A stretch of 64,000 nucleotides of DNA from Microdochium bolleyi. Taxonomy: Eukaryota > Ascomycota > Sordariomycetes > Xylariales > Microdochiaceae. The notes under the pieces were generated by a model. The model worked only from the letters and a program-made list of their open reading frames with translations. It was not told the origin of the DNA and did not search any database. The DNA is taken from NCBI GenBank assembly GCA_001566295.1, contig KQ964258.1, positions 496,001 to 560,000 on the forward strand, in the 5' to 3' direction. Below are positions 42,836 to 55,999 of this stretch, piece by piece (positions within the stretch are counted from its first letter, which is position 1; each line of letters starts with the position of its first letter). The position numbers and the translations under genes were made by a program.

Positions 42836-45800
42836 ATGGCTGACGTGGATGTCGGTTACTTGGCCACCCATCTGGGTGTGCCGCAGGAGAACATCTCCAC
42901 GGCCGTCACTGCGCCCACGACGGAGCTGGTGACCGCGCTGCTTTCAGCTATTGCGGCCAAGGCATACGAATTTGACGAGCTCTACACACAGAAGGTCCAG
43001 CTGGAGGTGCAGCTCGAGACCTCTGTCCGGAGCGCCGAGGCGCAGCGCGACAGTAGTAATGAGCGAGCTGCGCAAGCTCTGCGCGAGCTTGAGGAGATCC
43101 GGAACAAGCTCAGGGAGGAAGGTACGTTGGGCGACAGGACGAGCGACAGGATGTGCGTCTGCCATGTAGATCTCATGACTGACAAAGAATATTTACATAA
43201 CAGAGACCACACGCCAAAGCCTCGAGAATGAGCTGCAATCGATCCGCTCGTCGAGCTCGACCTCCCAGTCCGAAGTCGAGAAGCTCAAAGCACGCATTAC
43301 ATCCCTCGAGACCTCGAATCGCGAGGCTCTATCGATCATCGACACAAAGAACTCGGCGAACGAATCACTGTCCCAGGAACTCCAAACCCAGCACCAGAAG
43401 AACCTGAAACTGAGCCAGGAGGTCACAGCGATGCAACAGAACGTCCAGAATATCCAGAACACATTGCAGGCCGCCAAGTTGAAGGAGTCAAATCTCCAGC
43501 AACAGCTGGACATGGCCCAGCGTAGCAGCGAATTCTACGAAAATGAGCTGAAGACCAAGTCCGCCGAGAGCCTTAAGCTCCGCAAGGAAAAGGGTGCACG
43601 CATTGCAGAACTGCAGCGACAAAACGACGATGCGACCAGCACGATTGAATCGTTGAGGAGGACAGAGACACAACTACGGAAGCGAATCGAGGATGCGCAG
43701 AAGAAGGCCGAGGATGCGATGATCAAGGTTCAACAACTCCAGGAAGCTGCTGCGCGTCGCGAGGAAGACTTCAGGCAACAGAATGACAGCCTCCAGCGCC
43801 TGGTCGACTTGCACCAGAAGCAGGCAGAGACGCATCGCAACCGAGTTCAAGAGATCGAAGCTCGCGAGGAGCAGATCAAGCGCGAGTGCGAAGACCAAGT
43901 GCGACGAGTCAACGAGAACCTGGAAAGAGCCAACTCGGATCGCGACGAGTACTCAGAGAAGGCTGATGCCCTCCAGGCTGAGGTCGGCCGCCTCGAAGCC
44001 ATGATCGCAGATGGTGCACGCAATCAACCAGGATCCGCGCCGCAGACGCCACGCGTTAATGGATCGCCTTTCCGCCCTGCATCGCCTCTACCGTTTACTC
44101 CCGGGTCCATGCGCAAGACGATGGGAACCCAACACCTCGAGGAGTACTACAAGATCAAGGGCCTGCTTGGTGCTGAGAAGCAGCGTAGCAACAACCTTGC
44201 CAAGGAACTGGACGATGTTATCGAGCAGCTTGAAGCCAAGGGACCAGAATTGGAAGAGCTTCACGCGGACAACGAGAGGCTCCAGCAAGAGCTCAAGACT
44301 ATCTCGCACCTATCTGACGAAGCCTTCACTGCACGCGACGATGCGAAGAAGGCGGCTCGCAGGGCTGAGGCTGTCGCTGCTACTGCCCAAGCTGAGCTCA
44401 AGATTTTGCGGACGCAGCTCAGGGACATGGGTGCACAGGTGCAGATGCTTCTCTTCAATCTTCACGCCCGCGAGAAGGGCTACGACGAGCTCACCATCGA
44501 GGAGACGCTTCACATGCAGCGTCTAGAGAGAGGTCAAGTCGACGACAACACAGAAGAGCCGTCTGATGTGAATAACATGATCCTGCAACGGCTGGTGGTC
44601 TTCAAGGATATCCAGACACTCCAAGAGAAGAATGAGCAGCTTCTGCAGGTCACCCACGAACTGGGCGACAAGATGGAGAGTGAGGAAGCAGTGGCAGCCA
44701 AGAACCAAGCTATTGCTGACCACAAGGAAGTTGCCGCTCTCCACCAGAAGCTCAAGTTGTTCGAGGATGAGCTTGGCGGCCTCAAGGTTCGCGCCGACAG
44801 CATCATGAAGGAGCGGGATATGTTCCGCCGTATTGTCGAGTCACGCGCATCCGCAGATGAGCTTGCCTCCGCTCTTGGCCGTCCACGACAGGATGGTGTG
44901 TTCACCAGCATCGAGCAGATCCCGAACGCCGACGAAGGGTCTGATTACACGACGCTCCTTCGTGAGCTGCAACAGAACTTCGACACTTACAGGAACGAGC
45001 AGACAGTCGACCGCAAGACAATGAAGGACCAGGTCGAGAGACTGTCCTCGGAGAAGAACAGTCTGCAGGCTGAGCTTTCCAAGGTGACCAGCCAGTTGAC
45101 ACTGGCATCTGAGCGCTTCGAAATGCTGCAGTCCAACTTCGTCGCCTTGCAGACCGAGAATAAAGAACTGCAAGCCCGCAACCAGGCTATCAACGAGTCT
45201 GCTGCCAAGCAGGACATCCGGACTCAACAGGTTGCTGAAGACTTGATTGAGGCTCGCGGCCAGCTTGATAGCTTCCGCAGCGAAAATGCCAACCTCAAAG
45301 CTGAGAAGAAATTGTGGAAGGACATCCAGGAGCGGATGGCCAGCGACAACGAAAACCTCATGCAGGAGAAGTCGAGGCTTAATGGGTTGCTCGCTACTCA
45401 GCAAACACTCCAAAACGAGCGAGAGCTTAGCGAAGCTGAGTCGAAGCGTCGTCAGCAGACTCGGATCGAGAATTTGGAGAGCGAGCTTACGGCGACAAAG
45501 CGAAAGCTCAGCGAGGAAACTGAGGAGGCGAAGAAGGCGCAGCTGAGAAAGGAGTTCGACTCTCAGCAGTCTCAGAAACGCATTGATGAGCTCACAAGCA
45601 ACCTCAGCCAGATCAGGGAAGAGCTTGTGGCGACAAAGACCACTCGGGACCACCTGCAGAGTCGTGTCGATGGGCTTTCCATCGAGCTGCGGAGTGCAGA
45701 GGAGCGTGCTGAAAGACTGCAACCTCGGCCTACGCCAAGACCTGGGTCCATGGCAGCCTCTACACAGCAAGGCCAGACTGATGCCGACGAACGTATCCAA

Positions 45801-48800
45801 GGACTGATCCACGAGGTCACAGACTTGAAGCGCGATCTCGAACTGACGCAGGCCCAACTGGAGAATGCCAAGGAGCAGGTCGACCGTTACAAAGAGCTCA
45901 GCCAGGCATCTGAGGAGGAGCTTGAAAGGATGAACTCTGCTCAAGAGCAATACAACCAAGAGATCGAGGCTTCCTTCGCCACCAAGGATGCCACTATCAA
46001 GGAGCTCGAGCAGCGGGTAGAGGATATCTCTGCGGAACTGACCAGATCTAATGGAGAGCTGTCAAGTCTTCGCGATGCTCAGGCGGAAGTGGCTCGCCAC
46101 TATGAGGAGGAGAAGACCATCCTTAAGGAGGAGATCAAACGGCTCAAGGACGAGGACGAGCGATACACCGCATCTGCTCAATTCCACCAACAAGACCTTC
46201 GCGCACAGGCGGAAATTGCGCGCAACGCTCAGGAAGCCTATGAGAGCGAGGTCATGAAGCACGGGCAGACTGCGCAGTCGCTCTCGGTGCTGCGGACTGA
46301 GCACAATCAGCTCAAGACGACAGCGGCGACATGGAAAGCCGAGGCCGAATCTGCCAAGACATCTCTTCTTTCCAGCGAAAGCTCCTGGGAGGAAAGGCGT
46401 CAGAAGTTCGAGCAGGAACTGTCGGAGTTGCGCGCTCGCCGAGACGACGCCAACGCGCAGAATAAACTCCTCCATCAGCAGCTGGAGAATGTCAATACTC
46501 AGATCGCAGCTCTGCAGCAGAACAGAGACGATTCTGGCGACAATTTGGAAACCATTGCTGCACAGCCGAGCAGCACAAGCGACAACAACCTCCGGGAACT
46601 GAGCACGTACCTGCGCCGAGAGAAGGAGATTCTCGAGGTTCAGTACGAGCTCAAGGTCCAGGAAGTGAAACGACTGCAGCAGCAATTCGAGTACAGCCAA
46701 TCTCAGCTCGACGAGGCACGCTTGAAGCTTGAGCAAGAAAGACAGTCTCACTCCGACAACGAGCGTAACAGCATGTCTCACAAAGAGCTTATGAAGAAGC
46801 TGGAGGAGCTCAATGTGTTCCGCGAAAGCAGTGCTGCGCTTCGGCAGGAGGCTCGTGACACTCGCGCCAAACTTGAGGAGAAAGCAGCGAGAGTTGCTGA
46901 GCTTGAGGCTACTATCCAGCCACTCGAGGGACAGATCGAAGAGCTCCAGAGCCAGCAGACCTTCAAAGACGCCGAGATGCGCCAGCTTCAGGAAGACCGC
47001 GATCGTTGGCAGAAGAGAACCGAGGACATCTTGTCTAAACACGGCAGAACAGATCCCGCTGAAGTCGAGAATCTCAAGGAGCGAATTACAGCCTTGGAGC
47101 AGGAGAATGCCGCACTACGCGCCACTGAAGCGGAGTTGAAAGAGCGGGTGCAGAGCTTGGAGAAAACGATGGAGGAGAGCCAGGCGTCATGGCAAATCAC
47201 CCGCGAGCGACTTATCAACTCGGCCAAGGAGAAAGCTAGGCAGCTCAATGCCGAGAAGAGGGAGGTTGTTGTCGAGAAGGATCAGCTTCAGCAGGACTTC
47301 CAGCGCGTCAACTCGGAGCTGTCTTCTGCACAGGAGGAGCTCGAGTCTTCACGACAAGAGCGCGCAATCTTCGAAGAACAGATCAACCGGTTCCGCCAGC
47401 AAGTTGAGGCGCTTCAGGAGGAAGCTAAGAAGAATGCTGCAGGCTCGGTTGCTAGTAGCGAAGCGCCCGCTGCTGCTGCGCCTGCAACTCCGGCGCCTGC
47501 TGCCGATTCAGACCCTGCGGCAACCGCGGAATTGCAGTCACAATTGGTAGAGGCCCGCGCCGAACTCGAGCGCATCACTGCAGAGAAGCAGGCGACCGAG
47601 GCTGAGCTGGAGAGTCTGCGTACACAGCTGGCGAGTGTGACAGCTGAACGCGACCACGCTTTGGCAACCGCATCGAATATTGCTACCAATGGTGATACAA
47701 CCATGAACGACGGAACAGAGGCGACTCCTGCGGCGGCGACGTCATCCCTTCCTGATGACGAGCGGGCAAGCCTGGAGCAGAAGATTGCAGCTGCCGAGGG
47801 CAAGGCCGCAGAGTTTGAAGCGAAGGCACGCGAAGTGGAGGAGAACATTCAGGCTACGCTCAAGGTTCGCAGCGACAAGATGAAGGACGCCCTCAACAAG
47901 AAACTCAACGAGTACAAGTCCCAGATGGAGGAGCAGAAATCGCAAAGCGCCCAGGAGAAGGAGAAGCTTGAGTCTGATTTCAAGTTGCGCATGGAGCAGG
48001 AGAGGAAGATCTGGGAACTTGAAAACGTCAATGGAGCAGGGCCCAAGGAGTCTGGTCCTCCCGAGACACCCATCAAGCAGCAGCCTTCTGAGACCATGCC
48101 ATCGGCAACGCCGAGCACCCCCATCGTCGACGTCAACAGTCTTGGCGACAAGGAGATTCGCGACCTAATCTCTAATAACGGCACCATCAAGAGCATCATG
48201 GCGAATAACATCCGCGCGAAATTGGCTGCCGAGTCGAAGAAGCTCCGAGAGGAGCTCTCCACAACACTCAAGTCTGAATGGGAGCCTAAGGTTGCTCAGG
48301 CGCGAGAGCAGGCCGAGGCTATGGCTGAATCCAAGTCGAAGCTTAGGATCAACATGGCCGAGAATCGCTCTAGGATGGCTAACGCTAAACTCAGCTATGT
48401 CGAGACTGCTGCCAAAGACACACCAGACAGAGCTGTCTCTGAGGTATGGTCAGAGGCAAAGGATGTCAAGCCACCGCCTCCACCAACTGCGGCACCAGCG
48501 ACCCCAGCCCCGGCCGCTAGCAATGCAACCGCTACGACTGGAACTACTGCGCTTTCCACTGGCCAACCTGCCCAGCCAGCCCCGGCCACAGGCATTCCCA
48601 GGCCCGGCACTGCTGCTGGTACCACAAATATCCCCAACCCTTTCGCCTCAAGCCAGAGTTCAAATGCCACTGCCCCAACTGCAGCGAATCCCTTCGGGAA
48701 GCCTGCAGCACCGGAAGCTGCCGCCGCTGCGCAAACTGCCCCTGCTGCAGGTCAACAAGCTGCTGGTCAACCTGTGTCGGGAATACCTGCACCAAAGGCT

Positions 48801-49046
48801 TCTGGCATACCACAACTTCCAGTGGCTGCCACTCGCGGCCGAGGCGGCGCATACCAGGCTCCTCGCGGTGCCGCCCGTGGCGGCGCCCCGCGTGGTGGGC
48901 GTGGGGGCCAGCAAGGTGGCAGAAACAGCATGAATGCTGGCGCTGCCGAGTTTCAGCCAGGCAATAAGCGTCCAAGAGGAGAGGCAGACGCCGCGACGGG
49001 TAATGGCGCGAAGAGGGCGCGCGGTGGAGGTGCTGCTGGTGCGTAA
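42836..49046 (+). CDS. MLP1: Nuclear-pore basket protein Mlp1/TPR
   Basis: Two exons, 42836-43121 and 43204-49046, give 2042 residues, the usual size of fungal Mlp1/TPR. The 82-nt intron (GTACGT...TAACAG) is phase 1. From about residue 45 to 1690 the protein is nearly continuous coiled coil with heptads rich in Leu, Glu, Lys, Gln and Arg; an early break carries PQTPRVNGSPFRPASPLPF, with likely Cdk sites. Near residue 1750-1800 (NNGTIKSIMANNIRAKLAAE) is the conserved patch after the coiled coil. The tail is Ala/Pro/Thr-rich, then RGG-type (GRGG, RGAARGG, GGRGG) and ends with a basic KRPRGE...KRARGG stretch. Known role: filament of the nuclear basket, mRNP quality control, spindle-checkpoint docking. 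Length and layout make the call secure. Confidence 0.93.
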
Positions 49047-50019
49047 GCTGCAAGCAGCGAGGGGCATATAGACATATCGGAATAAAGCACTGGATGCAGA
49101 GGTTCATGAGCGAAGAGGGCTTCATGTTGGAATTAGTTAAGAAGGGATGCGTGCGAGCTGCCTGGATGGAGTCGCGTCCCAGGCGTTTTACACATTGAGC
49201 CGTGAAGGCTTGTTCATTAGCTTTCCCTTCACTACACTGTTTTTCTATGTATCAAAAAAAAAATAAGAATGATGAGATGGGGTTCTGGTTGTAATCAAGT
49301 CTTGGTCCTTCTCCATCTGTACCTCGTGAAGTGACTCTCTTACACCTCGAACGCTCTGCGAGCATGATCCGCGCATTAGTCATCATCGACACCAGTTTCC
49401 GGTCTTCGCCCCGCTTCAGTCCTCTCCGCTGGTCGGAGTTCGGGAGGACATGCCGCATGGAGCTTGCAGGACCCCGAGAACCTTCAAGCTTGAGTCACAA
49501 CGGCGATTGGCACAGGCGGCTTGATGACATGATAGCACAGCTGCATCCCACCTCGGAACTCTGTTGATAGACGTCTCCCTTCTGTCTAGAGAAGCTGAGC
49601 AGGTGAGCTTCCGCAGGTATATGAGAAGGCACCATTGGACTCGCCCGAAGAGATGTTGTCATTGACTGTTAATTCTCAAGATCGAATTCGCATCTGATAA
49701 GCACATAGACAAGAGAGTACAGGCCCCTCAACGCAACGGTCGCCATCTTGGAAGATTATCAATTCCCCCGTCTTTACGATTCCAACCCACAAGGAGGGTG
49801 AGTGACATCGGCCGAACGCTATCGCGACTGCTCACTGAGGATATTGACTGATTACTATCGACAGGTTTGCTAGGACAAAGTCGCGTGTCCTGAGAGCACC
49901 ATTCTGGGCCCGTTTTGGATCGAAGACAAAGGGCAACCGAAAGTCTCCTGTTTCGATACATCACCCGTCCATCTCAACAAAGCACCAGCAAGAAGAATTA
50001 AACAGATTCCGAGCAAGCC
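49047..50019. other. Intergenic region
   Basis: 3' end of MLP1 and promoter of the acetyltransferase. A poly-A run lies at about 49254-49263. No gene recognised. Confidence 0.6.
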
Positions 50020-50693
50020 ATGGTACTCGATATTGAAAACCGCGCCTGGGGAAGGGACGGCAGCGACGGCAAGTATATCGTCTCGACAGACCCGGAGCTG
50101 GTGCAGGTAGACGAGGTCAACAGGATGTTCGGCTCGGACGTGATGTGGTGGGCTCAAGGCCTGCCGCGGGAGGAGTTGGCGAAGGCACTGCGTAACTCGC
50201 TTTGCTTCGGCTTGTACGTAATACAGGAGGCAAATGTTTCTGAGGCTTCTGCTGGTGCTGCAAACGGAAGTAGTGCTACTGCTGATTGCAATGGGCGGCG
50301 CATTGAGGAACCCAGTGAGTATCCCCCGATGATGATTGAAAAAGACCACGCTTTCTCGAGGACACGCCAGTTAATGCCATGATAGATGATAGGCAGAGCC
50401 TAAAGCAGGTTGGCTTCGCGCGACTCGTCACGGATGGCGTGACGTTTGCCTGGCTGACGGATGTGTATGTGGTCGCGGAGCACCAAGGGCGAGGACTCGC
50501 GCGGTTCCTGATGGAGTCGATCAAGGACGTCATCTCAGAGTGGAGGTACCTGCGGCGCTTCATGCTCTTGGCGTCGGACTCGATGGACCTGTACCGCAAG
50601 ACGCTCGGAGTCAAGGACTGGCGGGAGCTCGGCACGGATGCCGTGGGTGTGGGCGTCCTTGAGGGGCCGTCGGGGCAGCGTCCAAGCCATTGA
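50020..50693 (+). CDS. GNAT-family N-acetyltransferase
   Basis: Two exons, 50020-50314 and 50386-50693, give 200 residues. The 71-nt intron starts GTGAGT (phase 1) and its acceptor at 50384-50385 is the one that keeps the frame. The second exon holds the core GNAT motif: LTDVYVVAEHQGRGLARFLM, where the Q-G-R-G-L-A loop binds the acetyl-CoA pyrophosphate, followed by the helix and a SDSMDLYRKTLGV segment (motif B-like). The N-terminal half has the usual strand and the FGLYVIQ part. A 15-20 residue Ala/Ser/Asn-rich loop precedes the intron. Small-molecule or protein substrate unknown. It runs towards TRM7, with only 89 bp between stop codons. Confidence 0.85.
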
Positions 50694-50782
50694 AATAACC
50701 TGCCGCTCCCGCTATGGACGAGATACACATCTGAAGTTGTCTCAGAACATCTTGTGGTTCACCGTGAGTAATGACTTGACGT

Positions 50783-52077
50783 TCATGGTTGGACACCAAC
50801 CGCTGCTGGGGATGATTTGCCAATGCTCGTCTTGCCGTAAGCACCACCGGCTGCCTTGCGCATCTCCAGAGCGCGCTTGTACGGAGGAGCAGTGGGCGGC
50901 TGGACGGGGTCCAGAGAAACGTGGTCGGGCGGCAGGCGGTATGAAGCGTCTGAATCAAAGGCCGAGAGGTCGCCGCAAGCAATGAACGGGGCAATCCACC
51001 GCACGTCGTTTTGGCGATCCAGCGGTCTGTGGTCTTCGGCCTTGAGTTCGGTGATGCCGTCTTGGTCGGTCACAGCCACTTCCACCGGACTGCTGTCCCA
51101 GGCACCCGTCTCGTGATTCTGCATGATTGTAGAAGTGCTAAGGGGGCTCTGCTCCTGGTTGTCCTTGGTCATCTGTGGGAGACGAAAGCCGACACCCAAT
51201 GGCTCCTCCAAACTTGCCGAGAATCCCTTTGGAGGCTGGAAGTTGAGGCACACGATGAAGGCCTCAACACTGCTTGCACGAGACGACCGCGGCTTGGCAA
51301 CATGAACCTGCTCGAAAAAGATCTTGAGCTGTGCGTAAAGGATATCGACGTTCTTGCCCCTGAAGATCTTGGCCACGAACTTGCCGCCAGGCTTGAGCAC
51401 GCACAGAGCCAGGTTGAGGGCGGCGAAGAGTAGCTGCGACTGGACGTAGATGTCGAGGTCGTGAAGACCCGTCACATCGGGCGCGCCGTCGCTGATGACG
51501 AGGTCTACCGGCTGCGCGGCCTGCTGACTACCGCTCTGTGGGTTGTAGTCGGGGTCAAGAGCCTTCAGTAGCAGCGGCACGGTCGCTGGGTGTGTAATGT
51601 CTGCTCGCAACGTGATGATGCCGGGCAGTGGGCTTATGGGCTGGAGGTCGATGGACACAATCTTGACGTCCTGCCTGGGCTTGAGCTGTTCCACGGGCTT
51701 CTCTGTCACGAGGGCAGTTTTCTCGTTGATTTTGTCGCCTTTGTCAGCGCCAAAGACACCCAGCATCTGTTGGCGCATCTTCGCCTCGCGATCCTGCCAT
51801 GCCGTGCGACCAAACTTCTCGCCCTTGATGAGCACCCGCGACAGAACCTGAGACCAGCTTCCAGGAGCAGCACAGAGGTCTACCACTCTGGTGACATCGG
51901 AGAAGAGATCAAACTCTGCATTTGAAGTTAGCCAGCGATGAAGACCATTGATACGAGAAGATAGTCGATCTTACCTTCGTCAAGCTGCAGAAGCTTGAAG
52001 GCACTTCTCGCACGCCAGCCCTGCTCCTTGGCGAGCCGGTAGTAGGCATCGCGCTTGTCTTTTGACGACTTTCCCAT
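50783..52077 (-). CDS. TRM7: tRNA 2'-O-methyltransferase Trm7 (FtsJ family)
   Basis: Two exons, 52077-51975 and 51915-50783, give 411 residues. Exon 1 (MGKSSKDKRDAYYRLAKEQGWRARSAFKL...) has the N-terminal K of the K-D-K-E catalytic tetrad. Exon 2 has the SAM-binding VVDLCAAPGSWSQVL, the DLVISDGAPDVTG motif with the catalytic Asp, and GGKFVAKIFRG with the catalytic Lys. In yeast Trm7 methylates the ribose at positions 32 and 34 of the anticodon loop of tRNA-Phe, -Trp and -Leu, in the cytoplasm with partners. The C-terminal extension after about residue 290 is longer than in yeast. The 59-nt intron (GTAAGA, GCTAAC branch, ATGCAG) is canonical. Head-to-head with MAK5, 376 bp apart. Confidence 0.95.
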
Positions 52078-52453
52078 TGTGAAGGAGTACTAGATTGTTG
52101 CCCGAATCGTGCAAGTAGCTCTCAGGTCATGCAACTCATGAAACGGACACAATGCCTCGTACTGATGTGATGAAGTCTTCCTGTGCCCCTCCAGTGGTGG
52201 GGTTTTATGGGTTCTACCGTAGCGCACTGAAGGTCCCACGATGAAAGATACTGGTGGGTCAAATGCCCTGCAAGTCGGATGCTGGACCCCTGCATTGCCG
52301 CGCTACAGCCCAAACTTTTTTCTTATCCGTCCGCGATAAGCTCTTCTCCCCCAAGCTCCAGACCAGCGCTTCCGACGAACATCTTGAAGTCTTGCGCCCG
52401 AGCAGCCAGCACTACGAATACAGCAAGATCCGTTGCTTCCACATACCTCCACC
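52078..52453. promoter_or_regulatory. Divergent promoter of TRM7 and MAK5
   Basis: 376 bp between two start codons facing apart. No clear TATA box on either strand. Both products serve the translation machinery, so co-regulation is plausible but inferred. Confidence 0.5.
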
Positions 52454-54913
52454 ATGGCGCCCGGCATGCAGGGCAACAAGAAGCGCAAGGCCGCGCCCAA
52501 TGGCGCCGCAGGCCTCGACAAGAAGCGCAAGACACAGGCGACAAGCGCAAAAGCAGCGGCGAAGAAGGCCAGGCGCACGGTTGGTGTCGACTCGCTGAAG
52601 TGGAGCAAGGCGATTCTACCAGACATGACGAATGACGCCGAGGGGTTCTTTGGTCTTGAGGAGATTGACGATGTCGAGGTGATCCGCCACAAGGACAACC
52701 GGGTCGAGTTCAGAGCCCTCGAGTCTGCCACGGTACAGGACGACGACAAGAAGGCCAAGTCTCAGAAGGGTAAGAAGGGCCAACAAGAGACGGAGACAGC
52801 TCCGGATAATACCCAGATGGACGAGGTGGAAGACGTTGAGTTCGAAGGCTTCGGCGACGATGAGCCCTCGCCCGTCGAAGGGTCCGCTGGAAACACCAAC
52901 CCCGAGGACCAGGTTTCCGACGATACTCCAACAGCCGAAGCGACAGAAGATGCCGAGTCAGAACCCGTCGCCCCCACAGAAGTCGAATTAGCTGATAAGC
53001 CAACAAAGAAGAAGGAAAAGAAGAATAAGAAGAAGGCGCCAGTGGAAACTGAGGAAGATCTGGAGCTGGAGAGCAATGTGTTCAACGCTCTTGTGGACAC
53101 AGCGGAGGAGCCTGAGGAAGAGGTTGATGTCACAGACTGGAAGGCCCTGGAACTCTCGCCAGAACTGCTGGCAGCGCTGTCAAAGCTCAAGTTCTCGAAG
53201 CCGACACAGATTCAGGCGGCATCTGTACCACATATCTTGGCTGGCCATGATGTCATTGGCAAGGCTTCAACAGGTTCAGGAAAAACGTTAGCTTTCGGCA
53301 TCCCTATTGTCGAAAAGTGGCTGCAAGCCAAGCTTCAGAAGGAGGAAGAGACCGACGGCGAGAACGACACTACGGATACAGAGCCTGCTTCAAAGTCTCC
53401 TTTAGCTCTCATTCTGTCGCCGACTCGAGAGCTGGCGCATCAGCTGACTGAGCACATCAAGAACCTGTGCTCTGGACTGCCGGTATCTCCGTTTGTGTGC
53501 TCGGTCACTGGTGGTTTGTCCGTGCAGAAGCAGCAGCGGCAGTTGGCTAAGGCCGACATAGTCATTGGTACACCTGGTCGATTATGGGAAGTCCTTAGCT
53601 CGAGCTCGGATCTGATGCAGAGCTTTCGCAATATTGGGTACCTGGTTGTCGACGAAGCCGACAGGCTTCTGACGGAAGGTCACTTCAAGGAGGCCTCGGA
53701 GATTTTGTCTGCTTTGGACCGCCTAGAGGTCGAAGAGGATGGAGATGAGCCAGAGGCAAAGCCTAGGCAGACGCTCGTGTTCTCCGCGACTTTCAACAAG
53801 GGTCTACAGCAGAAGCTCGCAGGAAAGGGCAAATACAACCTGATGACAGAGCAGGACTCTATGGAGTATCTGCTCAAGAAGCTCAACTTCCGCGAGGAGA
53901 AGCCGAAGTTCATCGACGTCAACCCCGTGTCGCAAATGGCTGAAGGTCTGAAGGAGGGCCTGGTGGAATGCGGTGCCATGGAAAAGGTAAGTGTTTCGTC
54001 GCATGATCTGTCATACTTTCCTCGCTGACCCATTCTTTCCCAGGATCTCTATCTCTACGCGCTTCTCCTCCTCTACCCGACTGCCCGTGCGCTGGTCTTC
54101 ACAAACTCCATCAGCTCCGCGCGGCGCATAACGCCCATGCTGCAGAATCTCAACCTCCCGGCGTTCGCTCTGCACTCACAGATGCCCCAGAAGGCCCGCC
54201 TGCGCTCAATCGAGCGCTTTACGGCCGCGCCCAAGGGTCAGTCCGCGATCCTTATCGCCACCGACGTGGCTGCGCGCGGTCTCGACATTCCGGGCGTCGA
54301 CCTGGTCGTGCACTACCACGTCCCGCGTGCGGCGGACACGTACGTCCACCGCTCCGGACGCACGGCTCGTGCCCAGCAGACTGGTCTGAGTATCCTGCTG
54401 TCTGCAGCGGAGGAGGTAACGCCCACGCGCCGGCTGATCGCCAAAGTCCACGCCCGGCGCGACGGCGGCAAGCCCAGCCGCAAGAACTTCTTTGTCCAGT
54501 CCGTCGAGATGGACCGGAAGCTCGTCGGCAGGCTGAAGCCCCGCCTGACGCTCGCGAAGAAGATTGCGGACGCGCAGCTCGCCAAGGAGAAGGGCAACAA
54601 GGACGACGACTGGATGCGCAACGCGGCAGAGGAGCTCGGCGTCGAGTACGACGGCGACGAGATAGAAAACGTGGGCAAGTGGGGCGGCCGCGGCAGTGGG
54701 AGGCAGAAGAAGGCCGAGGAGGCTCGAGGGCTCACAAAGGCCGAACTCAACGCGTTCAGGGCGGAGCTGAGGGAGCTCCTGTCAAAGCGCGTCAACACGG
54801 GTGTCAGCGAGAAGTACATCGCCACGGGGATGGTGGATGTGGACGAACTGCTCAGGGGCGCGAAGGGCGACTTCCTTGGCAAGGTCGAGGGGCTCGACAT
54901 TGCTACGCTATGA
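52454..54913 (+). CDS. MAK5: DEAD-box RNA helicase Mak5 (DDX24 type)
   Basis: Two exons, 52454-53986 and 54044-54913, give 800 residues. The start at 52454 (CACCATGGC) is preferred over an in-frame ATG 7 codons earlier. The N-terminus is basic (KKRKAAP...KKRK), probably nucleolar targeting; residues about 95-210 are acidic with a Lys run. Helicase motifs in order: Q motif F-KPTQIQ, Walker A ASTGSGKT (about 271), PTRELAHQ, VTGGLSVQKQ, IGTPGRL, VVDEADRLL (about 398), SAT (about 442), then ATDVAARGLDIPG and HRSGRTAR in exon 2. In yeast Mak5 acts in 60S ribosome assembly. The 57-nt intron is phase 0. Confidence 0.95.
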
Positions 54914-55999
54914 CACGGAGTATGACCAAAGAGATCGGATCAAAATTTTCTGTGGCTCAGATTCACGATGTCCGTGATGAGATGTGCCGTGCAGATAGGC
55001 GCGAGTTGCGGTGCGGGAACGAGCGTGGTTGCTTCGTTGTGGTGAGCTTTTTATGTACATACCCTAGTAATGAGCATTTGCAAGATATGCCACACTCCGC
55101 AAGAATGTTGACCATCTCTCTGCTCAAAAAGCAGCATGGTGCGATGTTCCTACAATGATCACCAAGAAAGCAATATCACCACCAATGAGTCTCGTCTATA
55201 CTCCTCTTCAAGCTGTTCACCACGGTCATACATGAGGACGCCGCTCTATCTGTGTACATGGCTCTATTGGGTTTTGACTGGGAAGTGCGCTTTGTCCTCC
55301 CTGATTTGCCCGTGGAATATCGAAAATTGGTACTCATCTTGGCTCTGAGTGGCACGCGCAACTCCGAACCACGGCAGACTGTGTTCTGGATGGTCCCCAT
55401 GCCCCGTGCCAACCATCGGCAGGACTGTGCCAGGCTCGTCGAGACGGGTTTCGCTGGGGCACGAGGGAGGAAGAAGGCCATAAGTCCATGAGGAGAGCAG
55501 AAACAGTGTTGTGGCTCCTGCTAAGACCTGAGTTGTCATCCAAACACCCGTAGTCTGCCGTGGACTCGTACACGACTGATACAGCTTGTACCTCAGTCTT
55601 TACATACGACATTGTCCCTCCTCCCTTCACGGAACTCGAAGTCCGTCAGTCAATATTTGCCAACGGATCAAGTCGATGTCGGTCCAACCACTACCACCAC
55701 CATCTAGAGACCGCGGATAGCCACCGTTTCCACGCTGGACACAGGTGTGGAACGAAACCTTCCCAAGCTTTCTCTTCGTTCCCGTCGTGCGCTCTTCCAT
55801 GGGTTCGAATAACCCGGCTACCAACTTTCGACTTTTGAAGGATTTTCTATCTGAAGCACTATTTAAATGTCGTGAACTTCCTCGTCTATCCATTTCCTAC
55901 TTCACCGAGATCTTCAATATCTAAGAGTACATCACCACCACCACCGCAACCACCATACACGCTCGATAACTCCTAGCACTTACAGCATCAGGACAGACG
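54914..55999. other. Intergenic region and MFS promoter/leader
   Basis: 3' end of MAK5 followed by the upstream region of the transporter; 55920-55960 is rich in ACC/CCA repeats, as in fungal leaders. Small opposing frames near 55.2-55.6 kb have no motif. Confidence 0.55.

Noticed and set aside
46062..47042. 326-codon Leu-rich minus-strand frame
   Set aside because: Reverse reading of the MLP1 coiled coil, where GAG/AAG codons become CTC/CTT.
55790..55825. GGGTTCGAATAACCC resembling a tRNA B box
   Set aside because: No A box, acceptor stem or cloverleaf could be built around it.
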